From contig NZ_CANLYI010000003.1 of the NCBI RefSeq assembly GCF_947495255.1, forward strand, positions 62,001 through 126,000: a stretch of DNA of 64,000 nt. Reading direction: 5' to 3'. The notes below the pieces were generated by a model. That model was not told the origin of the DNA. It saw only the letters and a list, made by a program, of their open reading frames with translations, and did not search any database. Both the position numbers and the translations under genes were made by a program. Position 1 is the stretch's first letter; every line of letters begins with the position of its first letter. Origin of the DNA: an uncultured Winogradskyella sp. (GTDB lineage Bacteria; Bacteroidota; Bacteroidia; Flavobacteriales; Flavobacteriaceae). Positions 44,927 through 53,903 of the stretch are shown here, one piece after another.

Positions 44927-45382
44927 TTACTTTAAAATGTGTTCTTTTTTGTTGTATATCTGTTTATTTGAAATCATATTATTTATAACATCGGCTACTT
45001 TTTGAAAGTTAGCCAATTCATCTTCAGAAACATTAGCTCTTATTGTTTCGTTAAAAGTGATAACGCGCTCTTTTGAATAGTTTCTTTTTTCTATTCCAAA
45101 TTCCGTTAGAAAGATTAAAACACCTCTTCCGTCTTCTGGGTTTGGTTTACGTTCTATCAATCCTTTAGTTTCCATAGTTTTTAAGGTTCTAGATAGGCTA
45201 GTAGCCTCCATTCCCATTTTTGGTCCTAAGGATGTTGACGGTGTTCCGTTTTCTGGATCAATACTCAACAAAGCAAATCCTGTTGCCATTGTTGAGTCAA
45301 ATTTTAACGCCTCTTCATTGTACATTTTGTTAACAGCTAACCATGTGGTTCTCAGTATGTAGTCTATTGTTTTGTCTTTCAT
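44927..45382 (-). CDS. MarR-family repressor of the beta-oxidation operon
   Basis: A 151-residue winged-helix protein with GMEATSLSRTLKTMETKGLI as the recognition region and RKPNPEDGRGVLIFLTEFG as the wing, both typical of MarR. It is first in the operon with the FadB/J-like, thiolase and dehydrogenase genes, 1 bp before the next gene, so it probably represses its own transcript and is released by an acyl-CoA or fatty acid. An inverted repeat over its -7 box (45405-45421) is the likely operator. Confidence 0.9.
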   Translation of the reverse strand: MKDKTIDYILRTTWLAVNKMYNEEALKFDSTMATGFALLSIDPENGTPSTSLGPKMGMEATSLSRTLKTMETKGLIERKPNPEDGRGVLIFLTEFGIEKRNYSKERVITFNETIRANVSEDELANFQKVADVINNMISNKQIYNKKEHILK

Positions 45383-45399
45383 GAAACAGTATTGGGAAT

Positions 45400-45421
45400 C
45401 AAATATAGTAAAAAATACTAT
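45400..45421 (-). promoter_or_regulatory. marR-fad operon promoter and candidate operator
   Basis: On the minus strand the -7 box TATATTTG (45407-45400) fits TAnnTTTG. It overlaps the inverted repeat ATAGTA-N5-TACTAT (45405-45421). A regulator bound there would block polymerase, which fits self-repression by the MarR protein. Confidence 0.62.
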
Positions 45422-45504
45422 GCACGCATAATAAATTAAGAAAATATTAAATTGTCAATACTTCAATTATCGTGGGTGATAATTTCGAGAAGTCTTTTTT
45501 TGAG

Positions 45505-45549
45505 GTTAGTTTTTTAAGATAATCTTAATTATTGTATTATAAAACTAAC
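45505..45549. other. Nested inverted repeats between fadD and marR
   Basis: An outer pair GTTAGTTTT (45505-45513) and AAAACTAAC (45541-45549) encloses a palindrome TTAAGAT-A-ATCTTAA (45514-45528). It has no clear T-run on the minus strand after it. It may be a regulatory site or part of a weak terminator after fadD. Confidence 0.45.
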
Positions 45550-45644
45550 AATCAGGTATGCACTAGCTGTCCAATAGCATGGAAGCACGATTCGTTATTA
45601 AATTTCTAATAAACCGTGAATAGATTGTAATATCTTTTAAATAA

Positions 45645-47414
45645 TTAGCGATAAATCTTATCATAAAGATCTTGATAAAGGTCTTTAATGATTGCACGTT
45701 TCATTTTCATGGTAGGTGTCAATTGACCTCCATCTATAGACCAAACATCTGGCGTGAGCTCAAATCGCTTAATTTGTTCCCATTTTCCAAAGTGTTTATT
45801 GTATTTGTCTATTTCTAGTTGAATACGATTAATAACAAGTTCTGAATTTGCTATTTCTGTATTTGTTTTACCAACACCATTTTGTTTATGGTCTATCCAA
45901 TCGCGAATAAAATCGAAATTTGGTTGAATTAAAGCAGCTGGCATTTTTTCACCTTCACCAACAACCATAATTTGTTCAATGAAAAGGGATTGTTTCATAT
46001 CGTTTTCTAACAGTGGTGGAATAACATATTTTCCTCCAGATGTTTTAAACATTTCTTTTTTACGACCTGTAATTTTTAAGAAGCCTTCAGCATCAATGAT
46101 TCCTTTATCTCCCGTGTGGAAATAATCATCTGTCATTACACTTGCTGTTTTTTCTGGGTCTTTGTAATACCCTAACATTACGTTTGGTCCTTTTATTAAT
46201 ATTTCGCCATCATCTGCGATTTTTACCTCTACGTTGGCGATAGGTTTACCAACAGTACCTACTTTGTAACCGTTATCTTTATATAAGCCAACAGCGACTA
46301 CAGGAGAAGTTTCTGTTAAGCCATAACCTTCCATAACTAACATTTTAGCAGCGCCAAAAATTCTAGCTAATCTTGGCTGTAATGCTGCACTACCAGAAAC
46401 CATAGTTCCTAATTCTCCACCAAGCGCATCACGCCATTTACTAAATATTAATTTGTTAGCTATTTTTAGTTGAAATTCATACCAAGCGCCATTTGCACCA
46501 TAAGGTTCCCAGCGTTCACCTAATCTAACTGCCCAAAAGAATAAGCCTTTTTTTATACCAGTTAGTTCTTCGCCTTTAAGCATTATTTTATCGAATACTT
46601 TTTCAAGTAATCGAGGTACAACACTCATTAAATTTGGTTTTATCTCTTTTGCATTATCACCAATTTTATCAATAGCTTCAGCAAAATATATAGAAGCGCC
46701 AGCGTGTTGATAAACATAAATTAAAAGACGTTCAAAAATATGGCAGATAGGTAAGAAGCTTAATATACGATTATCTCCTTCTACTAAAGGTACTCTTGGT
46801 GAGCTGTCTAAGGCATTACTTGTAATATTCCAATGAGACAGCATAACACCTTTAGGTCTTCCTGTAGTACCAGAAGTATAAATAATTGTAGCTAAATCAT
46901 CTGGTTTTACAGCATCTTTTCTAGCTTCAACTTCAGGTTGGTTACTTTCATCTTTACCTAATTCAAATAATTCTGAATAATGTTTACAACCTTCAATATG
47001 ATTGAAAGAGTAAACCTCTTTAATTTTTGTGTTTGCTTGTACTTTTCTAACTTTTTCTAAAACATCAGCATCTGAAACAAAACAGTATATAGATTCGCTA
47101 TGATTTAAGACATATTCATAATCTTCAGCTGAAATTGTAGGGTATATTGGTATGTTTTGTGCACCAAGTTGCAGAATACCAATATCCATAATGTTCCATT
47201 CCGTCCTATTCGTCGTGGAAATAACTGCGATTTTATCATTCTTTTGAACACCAAGTTTTAATAAAGCTCTACTGATGGTATTTGCTTTATCAATATATTC
47301 TTGTGTTGACGTTGGTGTCCATTTTCCGTTGTATTTAGTAACTAAAGCAGCTTTATTTGGTTTGTGTTTTAGTTGATAGTATGGAAAATCAAAAAGTCTT
47401 GTTATTTCAGTCAT
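45645..47414 (-). CDS. fadD: Long-chain acyl-CoA synthetase
   Basis: A 589-residue adenylate-forming ligase. The AMP-binding motif is IIYTSGTTGRPKGVMLSH, followed by VMEGYGLTETSPVV and DYFHTGDKGIIDAEGFLKITGRKKEMFKTSGGKY, split by family usage into the A5 and A8 regions. It activates fatty acids to acyl-CoA. It lacks helices and is presumably cytoplasmic or peripheral. It lies upstream of the marR-fad operon on the same strand, separated by 262 bp that include the MarR-type operator, so it has a separate promoter. Together they form a complete beta-oxidation set. Confidence 0.92.
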   Translation of the reverse strand: MTEITRLFDFPYYQLKHKPNKAALVTKYNGKWTPTSTQEYIDKANTISRALLKLGVQKNDKIAVISTTNRTEWNIMDIGILQLGAQNIPIYPTISAEDYEYVLNHSESIYCFVSDADVLEKVRKVQANTKIKEVYSFNHIEGCKHYSELFELGKDESNQPEVEARKDAVKPDDLATIIYTSGTTGRPKGVMLSHWNITSNALDSSPRVPLVEGDNRILSFLPICHIFERLLIYVYQHAGASIYFAEAIDKIGDNAKEIKPNLMSVVPRLLEKVFDKIMLKGEELTGIKKGLFFWAVRLGERWEPYGANGAWYEFQLKIANKLIFSKWRDALGGELGTMVSGSAALQPRLARIFGAAKMLVMEGYGLTETSPVVAVGLYKDNGYKVGTVGKPIANVEVKIADDGEILIKGPNVMLGYYKDPEKTASVMTDDYFHTGDKGIIDAEGFLKITGRKKEMFKTSGGKYVIPPLLENDMKQSLFIEQIMVVGEGEKMPAALIQPNFDFIRDWIDHKQNGVGKTNTEIANSELVINRIQLEIDKYNKHFGKWEQIKRFELTPDVWSIDGGQLTPTMKMKRAIIKDLYQDLYDKIYR

Positions 47415-47588
47415 TTGTATGTTGCAGTTATATTATCGCAAATTATGAAAATAAAAAGGATTTTCAAATATGCTTGCAAAAAAGGATCAGTTTATTAATA
47501 AAACCACTCATTTTTTAGAAATCTCATAATTTTTTTAATTTTTTCTATTCTATTTTTTGATTTTTTTATTACTTTTAAATCGAATTTA

Positions 47589-47615
47589 ATTGGTTAACCA
47601 GATTGGTGTACCAAT
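47589..47615 (+). promoter_or_regulatory. Doubled operator upstream of the PL6 lyase
   Basis: Two copies of ATTGGT-N2-ACCA follow each other with a 13-bp offset: ATTGGTTAACCA (47589-47600) and ATTGGTGTACCAAT (47602-47615). Each is a palindrome, and the core TGGTTAACCA is perfect. They lie 48 bp upstream of the lyase ATG. The arrangement suits a sugar-responsive repressor or activator binding as paired dimers. The regulator is not encoded in this window. Confidence 0.72.
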
Positions 47616-47663
47616 TCGGAATTAACTAATTTTCAGTATAGATAACTAAATAATTAAACGTTT

Positions 47664-50294
47664 ATGAAGAATTTTTACGCTTTAAAGTCTCGTACTTTTT
47701 TTATGCTCACTATTTTAATGTTGTCCACAATAAGTTTGTTTGCTCAAACAACCTATAACGTGGCTAATCTTGATGATATAGATGCACTTGAGGATTTGTT
47801 TGACACACTTGCAGCAGGCGATACTGTTATTTTAGCAGATGGAATTTATAATACTGATGAGAGAATTAAATTTTCGCCTACTACTGGTACAGCAGCAATG
47901 CCAATTACTTTTAGAGCTCAAACACCAGGTGGTGTTAAATTTACGGGAGGGTTGCAATTAAGGATTGGTGGAGATTATGTTATCGTAGATGGTTTTCATT
48001 GGCAAGGTGGTTACGGATCAAGTAGTGTAATTGAGTTTAGAGATGGTGACGATTATGCCAATCATAGTATTATGCAAAACTGTGCTATGGATGGTTTAGG
48101 GATTGATCCAGATGATATGGAAACTGGAACTAGTGAGAAACATAATTGGGTAATGCTATATGGTAACTACAATACAGTTATTAATTGTTCATTTATGAAT
48201 AAGGTAAGTTCTGGTAATATGATTTTGGTAGAACTGGCTTATAATGCCTATCCTCCGGTTGATGATGGCCAACCAGAAATTAACACGAGTTGTGATATTG
48301 TAGGTCATACAATTAGTAATAATTATTTTTATAATTATGAAAAAATTGATGCATCGTTAACCAATGCAGGAGATAGTGAAACTATTCGTATTGGTACAAG
48401 TTCTTATCAAAATGTTGATAGTAGTACTATTGTGAGTAACAATTATTTTGTAGAAGCAGATGGTGAAAATGAAATAATTACTAATAAAAGTAAAAACAAC
48501 TCTTATGTTAATAATACGTTTAGAAGATGTAGAGGTTCTTTAGTTTTACGACATGGTTCTAACGCTACGGTTGATGGAAATTATTTTTTAGGCGGAAATG
48601 TTGATGGTACAGGAGGAATTAGAATTGTTGATAGTGAACATATTATAACTAATAATTATATTCAAGATTGTATTACAGTGGTTGACCAAGCTAAATGGAA
48701 CAATGGAATAACATTTTTAGGCGGAAGTGCTAATAATGCTGTCCCATGTACTTCTGATAATAATTCAAACGGTTATCAGAAAGTTGAAAATATTAATGTT
48801 TCTAATAATACAATTATAAATACAAATGCACCTTTATTTTATAATACAGATAAAGGGTCTACGGATCCAACAGGAACAGTTTCTAATAATTTAATATACT
48901 TTTCTACAGGAAATGCTAATATTACAGATGTTATTACAGGAGATACAGTGACATCTTATGCTGATCTTGGTACAACTTTAGCATACACAGGAAACGTTTA
49001 CACAGGAAGTGCTTTAGGAGAAACTAATACAGGTTTCTCTGAAGAGACAGCAATTACTGCAATTTCAGATGGAGAAATATTTACTTTTTCTGGTACTGGC
49101 TCAACAGGTAAAGGAGCAGATATGGGAGTTTATGAACCTACAACAGATGATATGGTAGGTTACGGAATTGGTGCTTGTTTTTTAGATAATTTAGGCGGTA
49201 ATATAACGGATGGAAATTGTACTATAGAAATTCCTGAGTCATTAACTGTAGGTAGTTTAGATGTGCTTGCCGCTGAGGCAAACAGTTATGACGTTTCTGT
49301 ATATGCTAATGTGAGTTGGACAGCGATGTCTAATGATACTTGGATTTCTATAGATATTAATTCTAGTACGGGAGATGAAACAGTTTCGGTTACCGTTACA
49401 GAAAACACAGATACAAATAGTAGAACCGGTTCTGTAACTTTTACACAAGATCCAGGAGGTGATGGTATAGTGAGAACATTAACAGTGACACAAGACGGAG
49501 TAAGTTTAACAGATCTGTATGATCTTATAAATGATATTCCAGGAGGTGGACCAGTATCAGTTCATTCTTTTTCTAGCGATAATGCTAGTGATAGTCCACC
49601 AGAAGTTGCAATTAACACTTTAGATAAAGTAAATACAAGTGCATCTATTTGGGCAGCACAAGATGGCGCAATTGTTTCTGGAGATTATAAAGGAGATGGA
49701 GAATATATAATCTATGATTTAGGTTCTGAGTACAGTTTAGATTTAATTCAGTTTAGCACCACTAATAAATCGGATGCTTTTGGTTATCAAATTTGGGTAT
49801 CCACAACAGGTACAAATACTTCTGATTTTACTAAAATTTTGCCAGCTATAGACAATCTGCTATTAACAGCAACTAATACAATGGATTTTAATCTGTACGA
49901 GATTACCGCAAATGCACGTTATGTAAAAATGATTGGATTTGGGAGGTTTAATAGTGCAGGCGACTCAAGAACAAGTGCATGGAGTACTATAGCCGAAATA
50001 GAATTTTTTGGTTCTGAGACTTTATCTACTGATGAAGAAGAGTTTTTAAGTAGCGTAAGTATCTATCCTGTTCCTACAAATAATAATTTAACTATTAAAG
50101 TATTAAATAATACAGAAATTGAACTGATAAAGATTTATAGTATAACAGGTCAATTGATTTTAGATAAAAAACCAGAGTTTATAAATTCTCAGCTTTCAAT
50201 GGATTTATCAAATTTAGAAAGCGGTACTTATATTCTTAATCTAACTAATAATGAAGGATTAAAAGTATCAAAACATATTATCATTTCAAATTGA
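47664..50294 (+). CDS. Multidomain secreted polysaccharide lyase, PL6-like
   Basis: An 876-residue protein with a signal peptide ending near SLFAQT. Residues about 30-480 form a right-handed beta-helix resembling PL6 (alginate or chondroitin lyase), with ENEIITNKSKNN and RRCRGSLVLRHGSNATVDGN carrying the candidate catalytic Lys and Arg. A BACON-like domain (about 520-610), a discoidin/F5-8 type binding domain (about 625-790) and a C-terminal T9SS type A sorting domain (from about 797, VSIYPVPTNNNLTIKVLNN) follow. It should be secreted by the type IX system to the surface or medium and cut uronate polysaccharide. Alginate is the favoured substrate by family, but not proven. No SusCD pair is nearby. 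Confidence 0.85.
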   Translation: MKNFYALKSRTFFMLTILMLSTISLFAQTTYNVANLDDIDALEDLFDTLAAGDTVILADGIYNTDERIKFSPTTGTAAMPITFRAQTPGGVKFTGGLQLRIGGDYVIVDGFHWQGGYGSSSVIEFRDGDDYANHSIMQNCAMDGLGIDPDDMETGTSEKHNWVMLYGNYNTVINCSFMNKVSSGNMILVELAYNAYPPVDDGQPEINTSCDIVGHTISNNYFYNYEKIDASLTNAGDSETIRIGTSSYQNVDSSTIVSNNYFVEADGENEIITNKSKNNSYVNNTFRRCRGSLVLRHGSNATVDGNYFLGGNVDGTGGIRIVDSEHIITNNYIQDCITVVDQAKWNNGITFLGGSANNAVPCTSDNNSNGYQKVENINVSNNTIINTNAPLFYNTDKGSTDPTGTVSNNLIYFSTGNANITDVITGDTVTSYADLGTTLAYTGNVYTGSALGETNTGFSEETAITAISDGEIFTFSGTGSTGKGADMGVYEPTTDDMVGYGIGACFLDNLGGNITDGNCTIEIPESLTVGSLDVLAAEANSYDVSVYANVSWTAMSNDTWISIDINSSTGDETVSVTVTENTDTNSRTGSVTFTQDPGGDGIVRTLTVTQDGVSLTDLYDLINDIPGGGPVSVHSFSSDNASDSPPEVAINTLDKVNTSASIWAAQDGAIVSGDYKGDGEYIIYDLGSEYSLDLIQFSTTNKSDAFGYQIWVSTTGTNTSDFTKILPAIDNLLLTATNTMDFNLYEITANARYVKMIGFGRFNSAGDSRTSAWSTIAEIEFFGSETLSTDEEEFLSSVSIYPVPTNNNLTIKVLNNTEIELIKIYSITGQLILDKKPEFINSQLSMDLSNLESGTYILNLTNNEGLKVSKHIIISN

Positions 50295-50315
50295 AGTTTT
50301 AGGAATTAATAAACT

Positions 50316-50347
50316 AAAAAGCTCTTCTTTAATAGGAAGAGCTTTTT
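50316..50347 (+). terminator. Terminator of the PL6 lyase gene
   Basis: AAAAAGCTCTTC (50316-50327) pairs perfectly with GAAGAGCTTTTT (50336-50347) around an eight-base loop and ends in T. It lies 22 bp after the stop codon. Confidence 0.92.
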
Positions 50348-50558
50348 TATTGGGAAGAAATTAAATGTTAAGTACTATTTAATTCTCTAATTAATCTTTA
50401 TTCATTTTTAATTTTATGAAGTTAATAGCATCCATCTTCTGAGGTTTTTAGTGAATTTTTAATGTTTTGGTCAAATCGATATTTTTTTAGCATTCAAATG
50501 CTGTTTTTTCAAACGTTTTCGTAAATAAATCATCTAAAAATGGGGTTGTTTTTGATTG
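50348..50558. other. Leader region before the pflB promoter
   Basis: About 210 bp of AT-rich DNA without a gene. The only structure seen is a short hairpin AGCATT-CA-AATGCT (50489-50502) followed by T's, which may be a weak terminator. The FNR-type box begins right after. Confidence 0.45.
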
Positions 50559-50605
50559 AACCTGATAAATGTCAGGTTTATTAAAATGTCTAGTATTTAT
50601 TTTTG
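50559..50605 (+). promoter_or_regulatory. FNR-type box and -7 element of pflB
   Basis: The core TGATAAATGTCA (50563-50574) lies within a longer inverted repeat AACCTGA-N6-TCAGGTT (50559-50578), the most extended of the four sites. After exactly 23 bp comes TATTTTTG (50598-50605). Transcription should begin near 50610, leaving a leader of about 44 bases before the pflB ATG. Confidence 0.87.
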
Positions 50606-50653
50606 TCGTGTTCAGAAAAATAAAAGAATTACAAAATATTAATAAATATTAGA

Positions 50654-52879
50654 ATGGAAGTAAAAGAATTTAAAAACGGAATTTGGACTGAATCGGTCAA
50701 CGTAAGAGATTTTGTTGTAAATAATATTACACCTTACCATGGCACAAGTGAATTCTTAGTTGGTCCAAGTGCCAAAACTCAGAAATTATGGGATGTTTGT
50801 AAAGAAGCAACTAAAGAGGAAAGACAAAATAATGGCGTTCGTTCTGTTGATACAGAAACTATTTCTACCGTAAGTGCTTTTGAAGCAGGTTATATTGATA
50901 AAGACAACGAAGTAATCGTTGGTTTACAAACAGACGAATTATTAAAAAGAACTATGAAGCCTTTTGGAGGTTTTAAAGTTGTGCAGAAAGCATTGTCAGA
51001 ACAAGGTGTTAAACCTAACGAAGCTATAACTGAGTTGTTTTCAAAATATGTAAAATCTCATAACGATGGTGTTTTTGATGCTTATACTACTGAAATTAAA
51101 AAATTCCGTTCTTTAGGTTTTTTAACAGGCTTACCAGATAATTATGCAAGAGGAAGAATAATTGGCGATTATCGTAGAGTTGCACTTTATGGCCTAAATT
51201 ATTTAATAGAAACTAAAAAAGAAGATAAAGAAAATATTACAGGTCCAATGACAGAGGCTGTTATTCGTTTGCGCGAAGAAGTTTCTGAGCAAATAAAATC
51301 ATTAAAAGAAATGATTCAATTGGGTGCTAAATATAATTTAGATTTAGGAAGACCTGCAGAAAATGCTCAAGAAGCTGTGCAATGGACTTATATGGCTTAT
51401 TTAGCAGCTGTAAAAGAGCAAGATGGTGCAGCAATGTCTTTAGGAAATGTTTCTACATTTTTAGATATATATATTGAGAACGATTTACAAGATGGTATAA
51501 TCACTGAAGTAGAAGCACAAGAGTACATTGATCAATTCGTTATGAAATTACGAATGGTGCGTCACTTAAGAATGGGAGCATACGATGAAATATTTGCAGG
51601 TGATCCTACTTGGGTAACTGAAGCTATTGGTGGAATGTTTGATGATGGAAGAACTAAAGTAACTAAAACATCTTACCGTTTCTTAAATACATTATATAAT
51701 TTAGGACCTTCACCAGAACCAAATATGACAATTCTTTGGTCTGAAGATTTACCACAAAATTTTAAAGATTACTGTGCAAAGGTTTCAATTGATACATCTT
51801 CAATTCAGTTTGAAAATGATGAATTAATGAGAAAAAGCAGAGGTTCTGATGATTATGGAATTGCTTGTTGTGTTTCTTACCAAGAGTTAGGTAAATCTAT
51901 TCAATTCTTTGGTGCACGTACAAACTTAGCTAAAACTTTATTATTAGCTATTAATGGTGGTCGTTGTGAAGAAACAGGAGTACAAATGGTAGAAGGCATT
52001 GAAGCTTGTGACTGTGAGTATTTAGATTATGATAAAGTAATGGCTAACTTTAAAATAGCGATGAAAGAAGTAGCGAGAGTTTATAATGATTCAATGAACA
52101 TTATTCACTACATGCACGATAAATATTATTACGAAAAAGCTCAAATGGCTCTTATAGATACTAATCCAAGTATTAATATTGCCTATGGTATTGCAGGATT
52201 ATCTATTGTTGCAGATTCACTTTCAGCTATAAAATATGCTAAAGTAAAACCTATAAGAGATGAAGATGGTTTAACTGTTGATTTTAAAATTGAAGGCGAG
52301 TTCCCTTGCTATGGAAATGATAATGATAGAGTAGATACATTAGCAGCAAAAGCAGTAGCCGATTTTAACAACGAATTAAAGCAGTTACCAGTGTATAAAA
52401 ATGCAGAACCAACAATGTCTGTGTTAACAATTACATCTAACGTATCTTATGGTAAGAAAACAGGAGCAACACCAGATGGTAGAGCTAAAGGAATTCCTTT
52501 TGCGCCAGGTGCTAACCCAATGCACGGACGAGATTCTCAAGGTGCTATTGCATCATTAAATTCAGTAGCTAAAATTGATTATGAAGATTCTCAAGATGGT
52601 ATTTCAAATACATTCTCTATTGTGCCCAAATCATTAGGGGCAGATAGTGAGGAGCAAATAGAAAATTTAGCAACTATATTAGATGGTTATTTTTCAAGAA
52701 ATGCACAACATGTTAATGTGAATGTATTGAATAAGGAAACTTTAATGGATGCTATGGAGCACCCAGAAGAATATCCACAATTAACAATACGTGTTTCTGG
52801 CTACGCTGTAAACTTTGTTAGGTTAACAAGAGAGCAGCAATTAGAAGTTATTACACGTTCTTTCCACGAATCCATGTAG
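50654..52879 (+). CDS. pflB: Pyruvate formate-lyase
   Basis: A 741-residue glycyl radical enzyme of normal PflB length. The adjacent cysteines Cys 405-406 ([12 protein letters not shown]) and the radical Gly 716 in RVSGYAV are the complete active-site set. [22 protein letters not shown] and [10 protein letters not shown] are family-typical and favour PflB over related diol dehydratases or benzylsuccinate synthases, which lack the CC pair. It turns pyruvate and CoA into acetyl-CoA and formate under anoxia. The radical is oxygen-sensitive, fitting the FNR-type promoter. The activase follows after 57 bp. Confidence 0.96.
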   Translation: MEVKEFKNGIWTESVNVRDFVVNNITPYHGTSEFLVGPSAKTQKLWDVCKEATKEERQNNGVRSVDTETISTVSAFEAGYIDKDNEVIVGLQTDELLKRTMKPFGGFKVVQKALSEQGVKPNEAITELFSKYVKSHNDGVFDAYTTEIKKFRSLGFLTGLPDNYARGRIIGDYRRVALYGLNYLIETKKEDKENITGPMTEAVIRLREEVSEQIKSLKEMIQLGAKYNLDLGRPAENAQEAVQWTYMAYLAAVKEQDGAAMSLGNVSTFLDIYIENDLQDGIITEVEAQEYIDQFVMKLRMVRHLRMGAYDEIFAGDPTWVTEAIGGMFDDGRTKVTKTSYRFLNTLYNLGPSPEPNMTILWSEDLPQNFKDYCAKVSIDTSSIQFENDELMRKSRGSDDYGIACCVSYQELGKSIQFFGARTNLAKTLLLAINGGRCEETGVQMVEGIEACDCEYLDYDKVMANFKIAMKEVARVYNDSMNIIHYMHDKYYYEKAQMALIDTNPSINIAYGIAGLSIVADSLSAIKYAKVKPIRDEDGLTVDFKIEGEFPCYGNDNDRVDTLAAKAVADFNNELKQLPVYKNAEPTMSVLTITSNVSYGKKTGATPDGRAKGIPFAPGANPMHGRDSQGAIASLNSVAKIDYEDSQDGISNTFSIVPKSLGADSEEQIENLATILDGYFSRNAQHVNVNVLNKETLMDAMEHPEEYPQLTIRVSGYAVNFVRLTREQQLEVITRSFHESM

Positions 52880-52897
52880 TTTTATTAATATTTTGAG

Positions 52898-52941
52898 AGC
52901 ATCTAAATAAAGCGTTTAAAAACAATCTTTATTTAGATGCT
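52898..52941 (+). other. Hairpin containing the pflA start codon
   Basis: AGCATCTAAATAAAG (52898-52912) pairs perfectly with CTTTATTTAGATGCT (52927-52941) around a 14-base loop. The ATG of pflA (52937-52939) lies in the 3' arm, and the preceding leader is in the arm or loop. It lacks a T-run, so it is not a simple terminator. Confidence 0.82.
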
Positions 52942-53710
52942 TAATTTAAAACCTAGTCCAATCAAAACAGCTGAAAACATACTAAGAGTGCACTCTATTG
53001 AATCCTTTGGGACACATGATGGTCCGGGAATACGTTTTATTGTATTCTTACAAGGTTGTAAATTAAAATGTATGTATTGTCATAATCCAGATTCTATTGC
53101 AACCTCTGGAGGTAAAGAATATCATATTGAGGAATTGGTGCAAATGGCTATTAAAATGAAATCTTACTTTGGGAAGAAAGGTGGTGTTACTGTTTCAGGT
53201 GGTGAACCTATGTTGCAAGCTAAAGCCTTAATTTCATTTTTTAAGAGATTAAAAGAAGAAGGCATTAATACCAATATTGATACTAATGGTAGAATTTTAA
53301 ATCATTTCTCAACAGAGTTATTAGACGATTATGCAGATTTAATAATGCTAGATATAAAGCATATGACTGAAGAAGGTTATATCGCTTTAACTGGTAAACC
53401 TAATAAAGAGATTGCTTTCAATTTTGCAAAACATAGAGAAGATTCAGGTAAAAAAATGTGGCTACGTTACGTATTGATTCCGGGTATTACTAATAAACCA
53501 GAATTACTGCATGCGCTTGGTAAACATTTTAAAGACTATAAAACTATAGAGCAAATAGAGTTGCAACCTTATCATAAATTAGGTATCCACAAATGGGAAG
53601 CTTTAGGTTGGGATTATGAATTGAAAGATGCAAGAGAAAATACAGAAGAGGAGTTAATAGAAGCATCAAATATTCTCAGTAACTATTTCAAAAAAGTTAA
53701 AGTTAACTAA
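52937..53710 (+). CDS. pflA: Pyruvate formate-lyase activating enzyme
   Basis: A 257-residue radical SAM enzyme. The cluster motif is CKLKCMYC (41-48), preceded by HDGPGIRFIVFLQG and followed by VSGGEPMLQ and DTNGR, as in PflA. It installs the glycyl radical on PflB using SAM and reduced iron-sulfur clusters. The start chosen gives about 12 more residues than E. coli PflA before the common IHS/VHS segment. There is no other ATG in between, and a GTG further in is possible. The start codon is paired in a stable hairpin, which should keep PflA low relative to PflB. Confidence 0.93.
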   Translation: MLNLKPSPIKTAENILRVHSIESFGTHDGPGIRFIVFLQGCKLKCMYCHNPDSIATSGGKEYHIEELVQMAIKMKSYFGKKGGVTVSGGEPMLQAKALISFFKRLKEEGINTNIDTNGRILNHFSTELLDDYADLIMLDIKHMTEEGYIALTGKPNKEIAFNFAKHREDSGKKMWLRYVLIPGITNKPELLHALGKHFKDYKTIEQIELQPYHKLGIHKWEALGWDYELKDARENTEEELIEASNILSNYFKKVKVN

Positions 53711-53840
53711 CACGTTCAAAAAAATAAATTACTTGTAATATAGGTCTTTAAGAGATGTGATATCTTTTTAGGAGTGTAATTTGTTGTTTGTTATTTAAGA
53801 GTTAACATATAAAATAAAGAGCTTGTACATACTATTTTAA

Positions 53841-53855
53841 AAGTGTAAAACACTT
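53841..53855. other. Short inverted repeat upstream of the permease gene
   Basis: AAGTGT-AAA-ACACTT is a 6-bp inverted repeat, 49 bp before the ATG. It is not the TGA-N6-TCA box of the other low-oxygen genes. Function unknown. Confidence 0.4.
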
Positions 53856-53903
53856 CAGAATAAGTATAGTTAAAACACAATTTCACGCAGAAAATACAAT
53901 CGC

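Noticed and set aside
47664..50294. Pectate lyase assignment for the beta-helix enzyme
   Set aside because: The Lys and Arg motif region and the BACON/discoidin layout look more like PL6 than PL1, PL3 or PL9, although substrate is unproven.
53820..53903. FNR-type box before the permease gene
   Set aside because: No TGA-N6-TCA was found. The only inverted repeat, AAGTGT-AAA-ACACTT, differs in arms and spacing.
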